Assembly (NCBI RefSeq): GCF_000346485.2
Contig: NZ_KQ976354.1
Location: 3,227,421 to 3,291,420 of the forward strand
Direction: 5' to 3'
DNA: 64,000 nucleotides
Source: Scytonema hofmannii PCC 7110
Lineage (GTDB): Bacteria; Cyanobacteriota; Cyanobacteriia; Cyanobacteriales; Nostocaceae
How positions within the stretch are numbered: position 1 is the first letter of the stretch; each line of letters begins with the position of its first letter. The position numbers and the translations under genes were made by a program. The notes beneath the pieces were generated by a model, which was not told the origin of the DNA, ran no database searches, and worked only from the letters and a program-made list of their open reading frames with translations. Below, one piece after another: positions 44,769 to 55,400 of the stretch.

Positions 44769-45809
44769 CTAAAATGAAGTAGGCAACTTAGCATACATTT
44801 TGCTAAGATTATCTACATCATGGCGAAACCAATGATCGAGCCATTGACAGTATTCCCGAATCGCTTGAGTCTCGCTGAGATTATCCAACAACTGTGCAGT
44901 AATTAAATGCCCCGCCCACATACCAGACATGATGGCTTTCAACACCCCATGACTGGATGCAGGGTCAAGAACCGCAGCTGCATCCCCAACTATAAAGTAA
45001 CCATATCCACCAGGTTGGGAAACAATTCGCCAAGTCACATCGGCTGCCTGCATTTTCTCATGAATTGTAAGATTCTGAAACTCTTCAGGAAGCCAGTCTT
45101 TTTTAATTTTCTCACCCATTAACGACAGACGCGTCCACTGATAGAAGCCCGATCGCACTCTAGCAGTCCACGTCCAGCCATGAGAATCAGCGACGATCGC
45201 AGGAGAATCATCTCGTTTTGGACACTCTCCTGTGGCATAACCGTAATAAGCAATGAGGCGAGGAGAGTGTTGCTGAATTTGCAATCCTAATTGTCGAGCC
45301 AACCAATGACGATTGCCACCAGCATCAACAACTTTAGATGCTCTCAAAGTTCCTTGAGACGTTTCAACACCAACAACTCTACCCCCCTCCACAAGTACCT
45401 GAGATGCGCGACAGGGTTGCATCACAGTGACACCCACAGCTTTTGCCCGATTGAGCAAAATACTATCAAAATCGGCTCTCCACGCCTGAAATCCCAACCA
45501 AGCTCCCGATTCATCTTCGCCAAAAGGGATAAACTGGCGTTCTGCATCCCACTGCACCCAATTTCCACTGTGGCGCACAAAACCAGCCGCTAAGACTGAC
45601 TCAGCAGCACCTAACTGGTTGAGGAGTGGCTCAATACCGGGATGCAGCGTTTCACCAGGATGCGATCGCGGAAATGGTTTTGCTTCAATCAGGGCAACCT
45701 GTAAGCCCTTTTGAGCGCACCAAATAGCAGCAGCAGAACCACCGGGTCCGCTACCCACTACAACAACATCAAAACTACACGCGTCTGCTAGACCAATTAC
45801 CATTGCCAC
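44769..45809 (-). CDS. FAD-dependent oxidoreductase, LodB/halogenase-like
   Basis: A protein of 346 residues with the FAD motif VVVVGSGPGGSAAAIWCAQKG, the acidic end ALIEAKPFPR, a HPGETLHPG motif of the geranylgeranyl reductase/halogenase group, and the second FAD motif GYFIVGDAAAVLDPASSHGV. The tryptophan-halogenase WxWxIP signature is not present. It overlaps the preceding large gene by 35 bases on the same strand, implying coupling. LodB-type flavoproteins install the cysteine tryptophylquinone of LodA-type oxidases. That role fits the arrangement but is inferred. Confidence 0.75.
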   Translation of the reverse strand: MAMVIGLADACSFDVVVVGSGPGGSAAAIWCAQKGLQVALIEAKPFPRSHPGETLHPGIEPLLNQLGAAESVLAAGFVRHSGNWVQWDAERQFIPFGEDESGAWLGFQAWRADFDSILLNRAKAVGVTVMQPCRASQVLVEGGRVVGVETSQGTLRASKVVDAGGNRHWLARQLGLQIQQHSPRLIAYYGYATGECPKRDDSPAIVADSHGWTWTARVRSGFYQWTRLSLMGEKIKKDWLPEEFQNLTIHEKMQAADVTWRIVSQPGGYGYFIVGDAAAVLDPASSHGVLKAIMSGMWAGHLITAQLLDNLSETQAIREYCQWLDHWFRHDVDNLSKMYAKLPTSF

Positions 45810-47994
45810 GTTTTAACAAGATGTTGATAGGTGTCACAAATAACGTTACAGTTTCTGTAATTTCAACGAGACGTTTGCGAAAATCGTCTGAATTTAAAAT
45901 ATTGCCCGGTCGATAAATCTCAAACCTATAGATAGTACCACTCAGTCTAGCTCCAGTTTGAGTTTGTGCCTGGATCAATTCCGCATCAGTTGGAATGACT
46001 TTACGGAATGAAAACACGCTCCATTGACCCTTAGCTTGAAGGGTATTCAGCCCCAAGACACCGTAAACATTTGCCATTGCCAAAACTCTGGCTTCATATT
46101 CGCGCACATCCACTTGACCTGTGAGGGATATGGAGAATTTCTTCTGCAAGGTGTTCTCAACATAATCCCCATAGGCAAAATCAGGATATTCTATAAAATT
46201 TCTACCATTCCTTGTCACCTTTTGCGGACCAGTCACCCCGTCCCAAGATTGGTTGCCAACCTGACCAATTTCTTCATCTGTCAGAGGACTAACGGTAGGC
46301 CAATTGGGATTTGGTTGGAAAGTGCGAGCCGCATCAGGAGCCACTGCAGGCCAAAATGTACTGAGTGCCGCACAAAGTTTTGCATCTTCTGGGAAAGGGC
46401 TACCCAAACCGTAAGATGACAAGTGATTGACGCCTTCAGCAGTTGTATCCGTACTGATATCCCAACCAGGAGCAAATACACCAGCAGCTGCATCAGGCAG
46501 ATACGCGTGTCGCATTGTTGGGGAATCGCTTAACGGCATTTGTCGCACCAAGCCAGCCACAGGTGGCGAGACAATAGCAGTCACAGTTTTATCTTCTGGG
46601 CGAAAGTCTGCATCTTCTAACTGAAGATTGGGAGCCAACCGCACATCAGATAAAGTGTCTGGTGGAATCCTCCAAAGATTGTTCCTCAGTCTAGCAGGGA
46701 CTGACTGCTCAGTCCATTCTAAAAGTTCTCTTTGGTCGCAATTGGGGAAGAAATCTGGCGCTGTGACTAGAGAATAAGCAGGGATGCGGCGAGGAATTGC
46801 CACTGCCAACTCAGGACAGATAGCTTCAACCCATCCATCACCTGTAAAATCTACATAGTGCTGAGCATCATACCCACCAGTTCGGACTACGGATTCTACA
46901 TCTTGGCGATCGTTCAGGTTTTCGATTTGACCGTTTGACAAGACTCTATGACGAGCATGGACGTACTCAGGAGCGTGTCTTGCATCTCCATCAGCAGGAA
47001 TTTCTAAGCTAGAGGAGAGAGTCGAACTATTCTCTGGAACTCTAAAAGTGAGTAGTTTACCTTGATATCTTGCGGCTTCAATAAGATTTGGGTGAACAAC
47101 CGGAACCAAAAGCCCAGTGCCAAACTCCGCTTTCGTGGATAGCTCAGCAATACCTTCAGAAAAAATGAAGGGTGAATTGCTAATGTCAGGCTCACCCCAT
47201 CCCGTACCTTTTAAGGATAGGTGAACTCGCCGCAGTTTCTGATTGACGTGACGGGAAAGCAGACTCACCTGCAAGTTCAAATCGCGAATGCACTCTGTAC
47301 CGTCAAAGAGTTTGTGGAGTGGAACCCAGAATAACCTGCTGTCATCTCCTGTTTGAAAACGCATTGGACCGAAAGCATCTGGATTACCTTGGCGTTGAAC
47401 TGCAATATAAGCAGAATAACGAGCAGGTAAAACACGGAGACTTGCTGGATCGGACTCAACAAATGGTAAAAATCCTCGCGCCTTGGCGTCGTATAGTGGT
47501 TCAGCCGTTCCTACTCTAGTCACACCAGTGCGCGAAAGGCAAAGATCTGCGTGCTTGCGGTGAACCGTTTCCGCGCCAGGGCGATATTCTGAAGCGAAGA
47601 CAACGATCGCTATTGGTTGGTTTTGAGCGCGAACTCGTAAATCTTGCAAGGAAGGAGGCTGTACGCCGTAAACAAAGTTTTCAATGATTTCGAGTTCGGC
47701 GAGAGTTGGGTATGCGTTGAGATTTGTACTTTGAGCACCTAGAAAAATATTGGGTGAAGCGAAGGCATGAAAGAGCAAACTACGAGATGGATTTCCTGCT
47801 TCTATTCCGCGTTTGCCTTCAAAAGCAAAATCTTCAAATCCTGGAATCTGACGCTTGATAGCTGGTAAGTCCTTTGTTAACTCCTGCTTGAGGTTACTTG
47901 CAGTGATATCTAATCCGTGTTGTCGCAGTAAATCCTGCCATCCAAGAGGAGCTAAGCGATCGCAAACTCGTTTGACTTCATCAATTAAGGACAT
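45775..47994 (-). CDS. Large protein of uncertain family, LodA-like candidate
   Basis: About 739 residues from the ATG at 47994, with aaggaa upstream; the longer frame begins at a TTG. There is no signal peptide or membrane helix. Recognisable blocks are sparse: an N-terminal VFASEYRPGAETVHRKHADL and the C-terminal YLPDAAAGVFAPGWDIS, CAALSTFWPAVAPDAARTF and SPLTDEEIG...SWDGV. The last two remind me of the LodA/GoxA quinone-cofactor amino acid oxidases, where a Cys-Trp pair forms the cofactor. The Trp could be that of TFWPA, but I cannot place the Cys. The overlapping flavoprotein gene supports the idea. It could equally be an unrelated, undescribed family. Confidence 0.4.
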   Translation of the reverse strand: MSLIDEVKRVCDRLAPLGWQDLLRQHGLDITASNLKQELTKDLPAIKRQIPGFEDFAFEGKRGIEAGNPSRSLLFHAFASPNIFLGAQSTNLNAYPTLAELEIIENFVYGVQPPSLQDLRVRAQNQPIAIVVFASEYRPGAETVHRKHADLCLSRTGVTRVGTAEPLYDAKARGFLPFVESDPASLRVLPARYSAYIAVQRQGNPDAFGPMRFQTGDDSRLFWVPLHKLFDGTECIRDLNLQVSLLSRHVNQKLRRVHLSLKGTGWGEPDISNSPFIFSEGIAELSTKAEFGTGLLVPVVHPNLIEAARYQGKLLTFRVPENSSTLSSSLEIPADGDARHAPEYVHARHRVLSNGQIENLNDRQDVESVVRTGGYDAQHYVDFTGDGWVEAICPELAVAIPRRIPAYSLVTAPDFFPNCDQRELLEWTEQSVPARLRNNLWRIPPDTLSDVRLAPNLQLEDADFRPEDKTVTAIVSPPVAGLVRQMPLSDSPTMRHAYLPDAAAGVFAPGWDISTDTTAEGVNHLSSYGLGSPFPEDAKLCAALSTFWPAVAPDAARTFQPNPNWPTVSPLTDEEIGQVGNQSWDGVTGPQKVTRNGRNFIEYPDFAYGDYVENTLQKKFSISLTGQVDVREYEARVLAMANVYGVLGLNTLQAKGQWSVFSFRKVIPTDAELIQAQTQTGARLSGTIYRFEIYRPGNILNSDDFRKRLVEITETVTLFVTPINILLKRGNGNWSSRRV

Positions 47995-48000
47995 GAACAA

Positions 48001-48250
48001 TCAATTTCCTTATAAACAGTTATAAATTGGGGAGTGGGGAGTGGGGAGTGGGGAGTAAGAAATCAATTCTCACTTCCTATTCCCCAGTACCCAATACCTA
48101 TAAAAATTATTCAAATCGTTTTGACAGAATTACGTAAAATTCCACTAAATTTTTTTTAAAAATGCCTGTGTACTTTCCAACTTTTTGATAAAAAAATACA
48201 TATAATCTATAAAAATACCGTACAATATATCCTGCTTTACGAGGTAGTAT
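48001..48250. other. Divergent promoter gap with tandem repeat
   Basis: ggggagt heptamers (about 48028-48058) followed by AT-rich sequence. It should hold promoters for the LodA-like gene and mtnD. gaggtag stands eight or so bases before the mtnD ATG. Confidence 0.5.
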
Positions 48251-48808
48251 ATGGCAATTCTACAACTCGAAGATAAAACACGACACACCGATCTAAATAA
48301 TATTACACAAGAACTCGCACCTTTAAATATTCAACTTAATCGCTGGGCAGTGGGAGACAATCGACAGTTGCACCAACTTTTAGCACAAGATAGCCTGAGC
48401 GAAGATGAAAAAGAACAAGTCTTAACATTGTTAGATAGCTACTTCAAGCAACTGCAGCAAACAGCAGGCTACCAAACACGCGACTTAATCGTATTGCATC
48501 CAGGAATTCCAAACCTTGATGCTATGCTGTCAAAGTTTGACAAGATACATATTCATGCTGAAGACGAAGTACGATACATTATTGATGGAGAAGGCATTTT
48601 TGGCTTTGTGCGACCAGATGGCAGCCAGGTAGAACTAACAGTGCAACCAGAAGAGTATATTAACGTACCAGCAGGAACCGAACACTGGTTTTATCTGACT
48701 CCAGCAAGGCGGATAAAAGCAGTGCGTTATTTTACTGGTACACAAGGTTGGACACCTGAGTATACACGTACAGAGATTCGTACAAGTAAAGTGACCAGTG
48801 ACCAGTGA
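48251..48808 (+). CDS. mtnD: Acireductone dioxygenase
   Basis: A protein of 185 residues, cupin fold. The metal ligands are seen in KIHIHAEDEVRYII (HxH and E, about residues 97-105) and the third histidine in VPAGTEHWFYL. It oxidises acireductone to the keto acid precursor of methionine (Fe form) in the methionine salvage pathway. The next gene, mtnB, acts two steps earlier. The last five residues VTSDQ and the stop come from a gtgacca tandem repeat, so the natural end has been replaced; the fold should be intact. Confidence 0.94.
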   Translation: MAILQLEDKTRHTDLNNITQELAPLNIQLNRWAVGDNRQLHQLLAQDSLSEDEKEQVLTLLDSYFKQLQQTAGYQTRDLIVLHPGIPNLDAMLSKFDKIHIHAEDEVRYIIDGEGIFGFVRPDGSQVELTVQPEEYINVPAGTEHWFYLTPARRIKAVRYFTGTQGWTPEYTRTEIRTSKVTSDQ

Positions 48809-48853
48809 CCAGTGACCAGTGACCAGTGACCAGTGACCAGTGACCAATGACCA
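48789..48853. repeat. gtgacca repeat between mtnD and mtnB
   Basis: Nine heptamers (gtgacca, with atgacca variants at the end). It starts in mtnD, carries its TGA, and its last unit supplies the mtnB ATG at 48847. Confidence 0.85.
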
Positions 48854-49464
48854 ATGACAAATATCTTACTGAACTTATTGCAACTGCCCGTCATTTTTAC
48901 CATCAAGGATGGATGGTAGGAACCGCAGGTAACCTCTCAGTGCGGTTACCTGATGGTAGTTTCTGGATTACAGCCAGTGGACGTTCTAAAGGAGAATTAT
49001 GCAAGAGTGATTTTGTTCGCATCAGTCCACAAGGTAAAGTGGAGCAAAGTTCTCCTGGTTTGAAGCCTTCAGCTGAGACAGCAATTCATCAAGTAATCTA
49101 TAGACTGTTTCCCGAAGCAACCAGTTGCTATCACGTCCACTCAGTTGAAGCCAATTTGGTTTCTCGCTTTGTACAAGGAGATTGTCTACCCCTTCCACCA
49201 TTAGAAATGCTGAAAGGTTTGGGAGTCTGGGAAGAAAATCCCAAATGCACCCTTCCCATATTTGCCAATCACTTACAAGTTGCCCGAATTGCAACTGAAA
49301 TTGAAGAACGGTTTACAAAGACTCCTCCTGAAATACCAGCCTTGCTGATTCGCGATCATGGAATTACTGTCTGGGCAACTTCTCCTGAAACTGCTCGCAA
49401 CTATATTGAGTTAGTTGAATATATTTTTCGCTATCTAGTAGCAGCAAGGTGTGCGGGGATTTAA
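48847..49464 (+). CDS. mtnB: Methylthioribulose-1-phosphate dehydratase
   Basis: A protein of 205 residues, class II aldolase fold. GTAGNLSVRLPDGSFWITASG and the metal-binding CYHVHSVEAN with IRDHGITVWA give the three histidine ligands, and LKPSAETAIH carries the catalytic glutamate region. It dehydrates methylthioribulose 1-phosphate in methionine salvage. The start ATG is embedded in the tandem repeat and has no separate ribosome site. A perfect hairpin (49480-49499) follows the stop. Confidence 0.93.
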   Translation: MTNDKYLTELIATARHFYHQGWMVGTAGNLSVRLPDGSFWITASGRSKGELCKSDFVRISPQGKVEQSSPGLKPSAETAIHQVIYRLFPEATSCYHVHSVEANLVSRFVQGDCLPLPPLEMLKGLGVWEENPKCTLPIFANHLQVARIATEIEERFTKTPPEIPALLIRDHGITVWATSPETARNYIELVEYIFRYLVAARCAGI

Positions 49465-49479
49465 TAATTTGGTTAGTAG

Positions 49480-49499
49480 GGGCGCAATGCCTTGCGCCC
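49480..49499. terminator. Hairpin after mtnB
   Basis: gggcgcaa (49480-49487) and ttgcgccc (49492-49499) around a four-base loop, 15 bases after the mtnB stop. It is a dispersed cyanobacterial hairpin type and a probable terminator. Confidence 0.6.
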
Positions 49500-50213
49500 G
49501 TACAGTGGTTAGTGGGAAATAACTAACTACTGACAACAAATGTTGAAGAGTATTGCCCGAAGAAAGTACCTCATGCAAAACAGCTATGTCCGCCTCAGAG
49601 TGTTCTAGTAGATTCTTGGCTGCATCCGAACAACGGGAAAGTGCGATCTGAAAAAACGTAACTAAGAGTGTAACCGCCACCCAGAGGCAACCTTGGCTTT
49701 GTTTTGGGTTGTGCCCATCTACGTTTCCTTGTACAAAACTACTCCCTTCCCGCTAGAAGATTACCGAAAATGTATTATATAAAATACAAATAAACGACAA
49801 AAAGAATCTTTCGTTTCTGACTATTAATTAAAACGAGATGAAGATATAGTAATTAATAAAGTTTTTTTAAAGAAGTCAATGTTCTACACCCAACTCTAAC
49901 AAACCAGCCTGTTGTTCTTCGCTACTGACGCTCACAATTTGACGTGATGAGCATTGACCAGTTTTACCTCAAAGCCATGAGTCTCCAAAATTTAAAATAA
50001 GCTTAAGTGTAAATACAGAATTTATCCTACATTCACTTCTTTATATTTTCTTAAGCTATTTTATTTCATAAAATCCGGAATATTACTGTAATCAAGTGTA
50101 TTTATTTATAATAAAGTCTTTTTATATCAATTCCTAGTATTGGCATTCAACAGCCTGCATTTCAATTAGAAGTTGCCAGTAATTTCTGATAGCTAAGTAA
50201 AGGAGATATTCTC
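49500..50213. other. Gap upstream of the caspase genes
   Basis: A minus-strand frame over 49553-49680 (FQIALSRCSDAAKNLLEHSE in part) looks faintly protein-like but has no start site or known family. From 49750 on the sequence is AT-rich and unique. aaaggagat precedes the caspase ATG, so the caspase promoter should lie here. Confidence 0.45.
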
Positions 50214-52307
50214 ATGACTGACCAAATTAATCAAATGCCCAAGTTTTATGCCTTATTAATCGGGATTGATTACTATATACCTAATAGATTATCTGACGGC
50301 AGTTCCTACAGGAATCTTAGAGGATGTGTGCGGGACATCAACCACGTAGAAGCATATTTGCTTAATACATTGAAAGTACCAGGAACACAACTTTTCAAGC
50401 TTACAGCCTCTAATGGGGATAATTCAATTACGCCAAAAGAACCACCAGAGCAATGGCCTACCTATAAGAATATAGTGGCAAAGTTTGAAGAACTGACCCA
50501 GGTAGCTGACAAAGATGATTTGGTGTATATTCACTATTCTGGTCACGGTGGACGCACAAAAACAAACTATTCCAAAGTGAAGGGAAACGATGGAGTTGAT
50601 GAGGCTTTGGTTCCTACAGATATTGGCGAACCAGAAGGACAGTATCTTCGCGACCTTGAGTTGGCAAAAATTCTCCAAAGGATGGTAGATAAAGGATTAG
50701 TTGTCACGGTTGTACTAGATAGCTGCCATTCGGGAGGTGCAACTAAAGGAGTTGATGCCGACGTTCGGGGACTGGATGTTATTGACCAAACACCCCGACC
50801 TAATGAAAGTTTGGTTGCACCGCCTGAGGAATTAATGGCAACCTGGGAAAATTTAGCTGGAGGAACACGCAATATTACTGCCGCTAGTGGCTGGTTACCC
50901 GAACCCAAGGGCTACACCCTACTAGCAGCTTGTCGCGAAAATGAGTTGGCTTACGAGTATGCTTTTGATGGTAATGAGCGCAGTGGTGCGTTGAGTTACT
51001 GGTTGCTAGACTCTCTTATGCTGCTGGGAACAGGAGTCACTTACAAAACTCTTCACAATCGTCTCCTTGCTAAAATCCACACTCAGTTTGAACGACAAAC
51101 ACCTATGCTGCAAGGCGAAGGCGATCGCACGATCTTCAAAAGCATTTCAGCCTCCTCTCATCCCACTGTACCAGTCATACAAGTTGATGTGACTAAAAAT
51201 CGGGTGCAGTTGCAAGCGGGTCAAGCACAAGGTCTGCGTAAGGGTGCAGAGTTTGCCATATACCCATTAAATACTCTTGATTTTAGCCAGACCGATAAAT
51301 TAGCACTGGTTAAAATTACACAACTCGGTGCAGCAATTTCTTGGGCAGAAATTACTGAATTATTAGGAGAAACCAAGATTGAGGACATTCAAAGTGGGTC
51401 TCCTGCTGTACTGCTAAATCCTGGTGTCAAACTCATCCGCAAAGTGAGTATTCTACCACCAGAGAAGAATAACCAAACTTTTGGTATAGACACTCATGCT
51501 GGACTCACAGCAATAGAGTCTGCAATAACAGAAGGCAAGGGTTGGGTGGAAGTTTCTAACGATAAAGACTCTGACTACCAAGTTACTATTAACGCGGTGG
51601 GTGAGTATGAGATTCTCCGCTCTGGAACAGCAATTGCTAATTTGCGACCAGCGCTGAAAGTTGACGATCGTGATGCCGCAGTTAACTTAGTGAAACGGTT
51701 GGTACATCTATCTAAATACTACGCCACTTTGGATTTAAAGAATCACGATACCACATCCCCTCTTCAAGGGAAGATTAAAGTAGAGTTATGTCAAATACCA
51801 GAAGATTATGAACCTGGGGACAAGCTAGAATTAATACCTTTCAACGCTCCTGGTAATGTACCAATTCTTGATGTAAATCAATTCGCTTGCCTGCGTATCC
51901 GTAATGAAGGTTTTCAAACTCTCAATATCACTGTACTGGCAATTCAAGCTGATTGGAGTATTGTCAAAGGATACCCAAGCGGTGCTGCCTATCAACCTTT
52001 AGCGCCAGGGCAAGAGATAACGTGGCGAATTCAGACAAGTCTTCCACAAGACGTCAAGGAAGGAACCGACGTTCTCAAAGTTTTTGCAACGATTGATGCG
52101 ACTAGCTTCGATTGGTTAGAAATACCAGCTTTAGACAAGACTATCAACGGAAAAAACCCAGATAGGGCTGCTAACCCACTCGAAAAACTTATGGCAGCTT
52201 TTGCTACCGAAGAGGCTCCACCCAAAAAAAACGTCAGTTCTGCCGCCTATGCTAGTGAAGGATGGACAACAGAACAAGTAGAACTCTATATTAAACAAAA
52301 GGTGTAA
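50214..52307 (+). CDS. Caspase-family (C14, orthocaspase-like) protein
   Basis: A protein of 697 residues; start fixed by aaaggagat. The N-terminal peptidase domain (about 9-300) has the catalytic histidine in IHYSGHGG (H111) and cysteine in VLDSCHSGG (C171), so it should be active. A middle region (about 310-500) is beta-rich, and the C-terminal part (about 500-630) resembles a DUF4384-type domain (YEPGDKLELIPFNAPG, PLAPGQEITWRI). There is no membrane helix. Orthocaspases cut after basic residues and are linked with cyanobacterial cell death and stress. The next gene encodes a second caspase fold, which suggests a functional set. Confidence 0.9.
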   Translation: MTDQINQMPKFYALLIGIDYYIPNRLSDGSSYRNLRGCVRDINHVEAYLLNTLKVPGTQLFKLTASNGDNSITPKEPPEQWPTYKNIVAKFEELTQVADKDDLVYIHYSGHGGRTKTNYSKVKGNDGVDEALVPTDIGEPEGQYLRDLELAKILQRMVDKGLVVTVVLDSCHSGGATKGVDADVRGLDVIDQTPRPNESLVAPPEELMATWENLAGGTRNITAASGWLPEPKGYTLLAACRENELAYEYAFDGNERSGALSYWLLDSLMLLGTGVTYKTLHNRLLAKIHTQFERQTPMLQGEGDRTIFKSISASSHPTVPVIQVDVTKNRVQLQAGQAQGLRKGAEFAIYPLNTLDFSQTDKLALVKITQLGAAISWAEITELLGETKIEDIQSGSPAVLLNPGVKLIRKVSILPPEKNNQTFGIDTHAGLTAIESAITEGKGWVEVSNDKDSDYQVTINAVGEYEILRSGTAIANLRPALKVDDRDAAVNLVKRLVHLSKYYATLDLKNHDTTSPLQGKIKVELCQIPEDYEPGDKLELIPFNAPGNVPILDVNQFACLRIRNEGFQTLNITVLAIQADWSIVKGYPSGAAYQPLAPGQEITWRIQTSLPQDVKEGTDVLKVFATIDATSFDWLEIPALDKTINGKNPDRAANPLEKLMAAFATEEAPPKKNVSSAAYASEGWTTEQVELYIKQKV

Positions 52308-52490
52308 CTATTTAACAACATTTTAACGTTTCTTCTTAAAGCTTGAACATAATCGCTGTTTATTTTTGAGTGCATCTCACCAAGTTAATTCTCTAAATGA
52401 CTCAAGCAGTATAAATTATTTACTCATCATTCATTTAGATATTAACTTCAAGTTAATTTTTTAACTACAATAATTTGTTGAAGGTAAGTG

Positions 52491-55400
52491 ATGTCTTGGA
52501 GTCTTGATAGAACAAATTTTGAACGCAATATAGCCGTAGTTATTGGTATTAATGATTATAAAAACGGTATCCATCCACTGTTAACGCCAGTTAACGATGC
52601 AAGTGAAATAGCTCATATTTTAGAAACCAACTGTCAGTATCAAGAAGTTATTCGCTTGTTTGACAGTGAAGCAACTTTAGAAAAATTAAATACACTGTTA
52701 AGTGAAACACTACCTAATAAAATTAAGCCAACGGAAGCTGATGCCGTTCGTTTACTATTTTACTTTGCCGGACATGGTATTGCACGCAACAGTCAAGATG
52801 GACCAGCAGGCTATTTAATTCCTCAAAATGCTCAGTTGGGAAAGCTAGAAACTTTCCTTCCTATGCAAAAGCTCCACGATGCACTAACCGATCTTCATTG
52901 TCATCATTTATTGGTGATTTTAGACTGTTGCTTTGCTGGTAATTTTCGTTGGTCGAGTACCAGAAATGTCATTCCAGTTCCAGAAAAGATTCACAGGGAG
53001 CATTATGACCGCTTTATTAGGTATCCAGCTTGGCAAGTTATTACTTCAGCAGCACACAACCAAGAAGCCATAGATTTTTTAACTGATGAGCGAGGAATAA
53101 ATAGCAGTTCTCTGCACTCACCTTTTGCTAACGCACTGATTAAAGGATTAGAAGGGGAAGCAGATTTAACTGGGGATGCTATAGTTACTGCTCCCGAACT
53201 TTATCTTTATCTGCGGGATTGTTTAATAGACAAAGATGGAGTGAGTGAATTCCAAACTCCAGGTCTTTGGCCTTTAAAACAGCACGATAGAGGCGAGTAT
53301 ATCTTTACAACAGAAGGATTTCAGCTGGATCATCTCAAATTTGCACCGCCACTTGATGAAAACAATAATCCCTATCGAGGTTTAAAGCCATTTGATGAAA
53401 GGCATTCTCACTTCTTTTTTGGCAGAAAAGAACTAATTGAAGAACTGTGCGATCGCATCTCCAAGTCTGACCAACAGCTAACTGTAGTTTTAGGTGCTTC
53501 CGGTTCTGGTAAGTCGAGTCTTGTTAAAGCAGGATTAATTCCCTTGTTACGAAATAAAGGAGAACAATGGTACATTCTTGACCCTATGCGTCCTGGGGAA
53601 TCTCCTTTTACTGCATTGGCAAGAGCAATTCTACCAATTGTTGGTGTTACTCTTATTGGTCAACTAGCTCAAGTTAGGTTCCTAGATAAAATTTTCAAAT
53701 TACAAATCGATCTATCTCAAAATGCACAAAATTCCCAGCCACTAGAACATATAAAGGATGAAAAAGCACAACTAGAAGCCGAAAAGATAGCCAAAATAGC
53801 TGATATTTGGCAGAGTGCGACTAAAGAAGCAAAGCTCTTGTTAATTATTGATTATTTCACAGAACTAAAGACTCTATGCCGTCAGCAAGAAGAACTCGAA
53901 CAGTTAATAAGTTTAAATCAGTCAATTTTAGCCGATCTAAATCCGTTAATTGAGAACTTACAGCAAGACCAAAAACACTTGATTTATCTAATAGATATAT
54001 GGAGTAAAGCAAATTATAAAACAAATTTGTTATTGGTAATCGACCAATTTGAAGAGTTAATTACCCTAACACGGAGCACCCAAGAAGGTGATAATGAAGA
54101 GGATAAGAAAGAGTGGCAGCGGTTTTTAGAAGTACTGGCTGTAACAATAACTAATTATCCTCAAAAACTGCGTATTGTTGTAACTTTGCGTTCTGACTTT
54201 GAACCACGTTTCCTGAACTCGCCTTTGAAGTCACATTGGGAAAAAGAAAATGCTCGTTTTCCAGTTCGTCCAATGAATTCTGATGAATTGCGTCAGGCAA
54301 TTGAAGGTCCCGCGCTCAAACAAGCGCTATATTTTGAGCCACCGGAACTTGTTAGCAAATTAATTGATGAAATTGGACAAATGCCGGGAGCGTTGCCTTT
54401 ATTATCGTTTACCTTGAGCGAACTTTACATTATTCTTCACAACAAGTGGGTGAAGGGAGAAGCTACTGATAGAGCTTTAAAAGAAGAGTATTACAGGGTA
54501 CTTGGAGGAGTTGCAGGTTCGGTGACACGCCGTGCCACTCAGGAATATGAATCTGAGGAATTAGATGAGGCTCAAAGAGCAACCATGCGGCGAGCGATGC
54601 TGCGGATGCTGACGATTGAAGGGGGAGGAGTTGCACGGCGACGGGTTCTTATGTCTGAACTCGATTACCCAGATGAAGCAGAAAACAAAAGAAGGGATGA
54701 AGCGATCGCTCGTCTCGTCAAAGCTCGCCTAATTATTAAAGGGCAGGAAAAAGGAGAAGCTTATATAGAACCAGCCCATGACCACTTAGTGCGGGGATGG
54801 GACAAGTTGCAGGAGTGGATAAAAAAGGAAGAGGAAAATTTAGCCCTGCAACAGCGTTTAACATCTGCTGCTAAAGACTGGAAAACAGGTAGTGGCGCTC
54901 TTTGGACTAAGGAAGTGGATCGCCTTGCTCGGTTAGAGAAGGTACTTAAATCTCCGGATAACAACTGGCTTAACAAGCTAGAAACAGAATTTGTAATTGA
55001 AAGTAACAAACAGCGATTTGATGAACTGAAAGAAGCTGAAAGACAACGAGATGAGGCTATAGAGGGACAAATTAGTGCCTTGGCTTCATTGTCTGAAGCT
55101 CGTATGTTAACTAACGATCGACTTGGGGCGCTGTTTGCAGCTGTGAAAGCAGGTGTACAGCTAAAAAAAGCAGACTGGTTGAAGGACAAACTTGGTATTC
55201 AGACTAAGCAAGCTCTTGAACAAGCAGTTTATGGGGTTCAAGAGCGTAATCGTTTTGAAGGAAACACAGATCCTGTCTATGATGTGATTTTTAGTCCTGA
55301 CGGCAAGACTATCGCTACTGCAAATTGGGATAACACCGTAAAACTTTGGAGTATTGACGGCACTTTGCTAAAAACTTTCAAAGGACATACGGATCAAGTA

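Noticed and set aside
45775-48000. Phage tail-sheath idea for the large protein before the flavoprotein
   Set aside because: No other phage structural genes are near, and the coupling with a flavoprotein points to enzyme chemistry.
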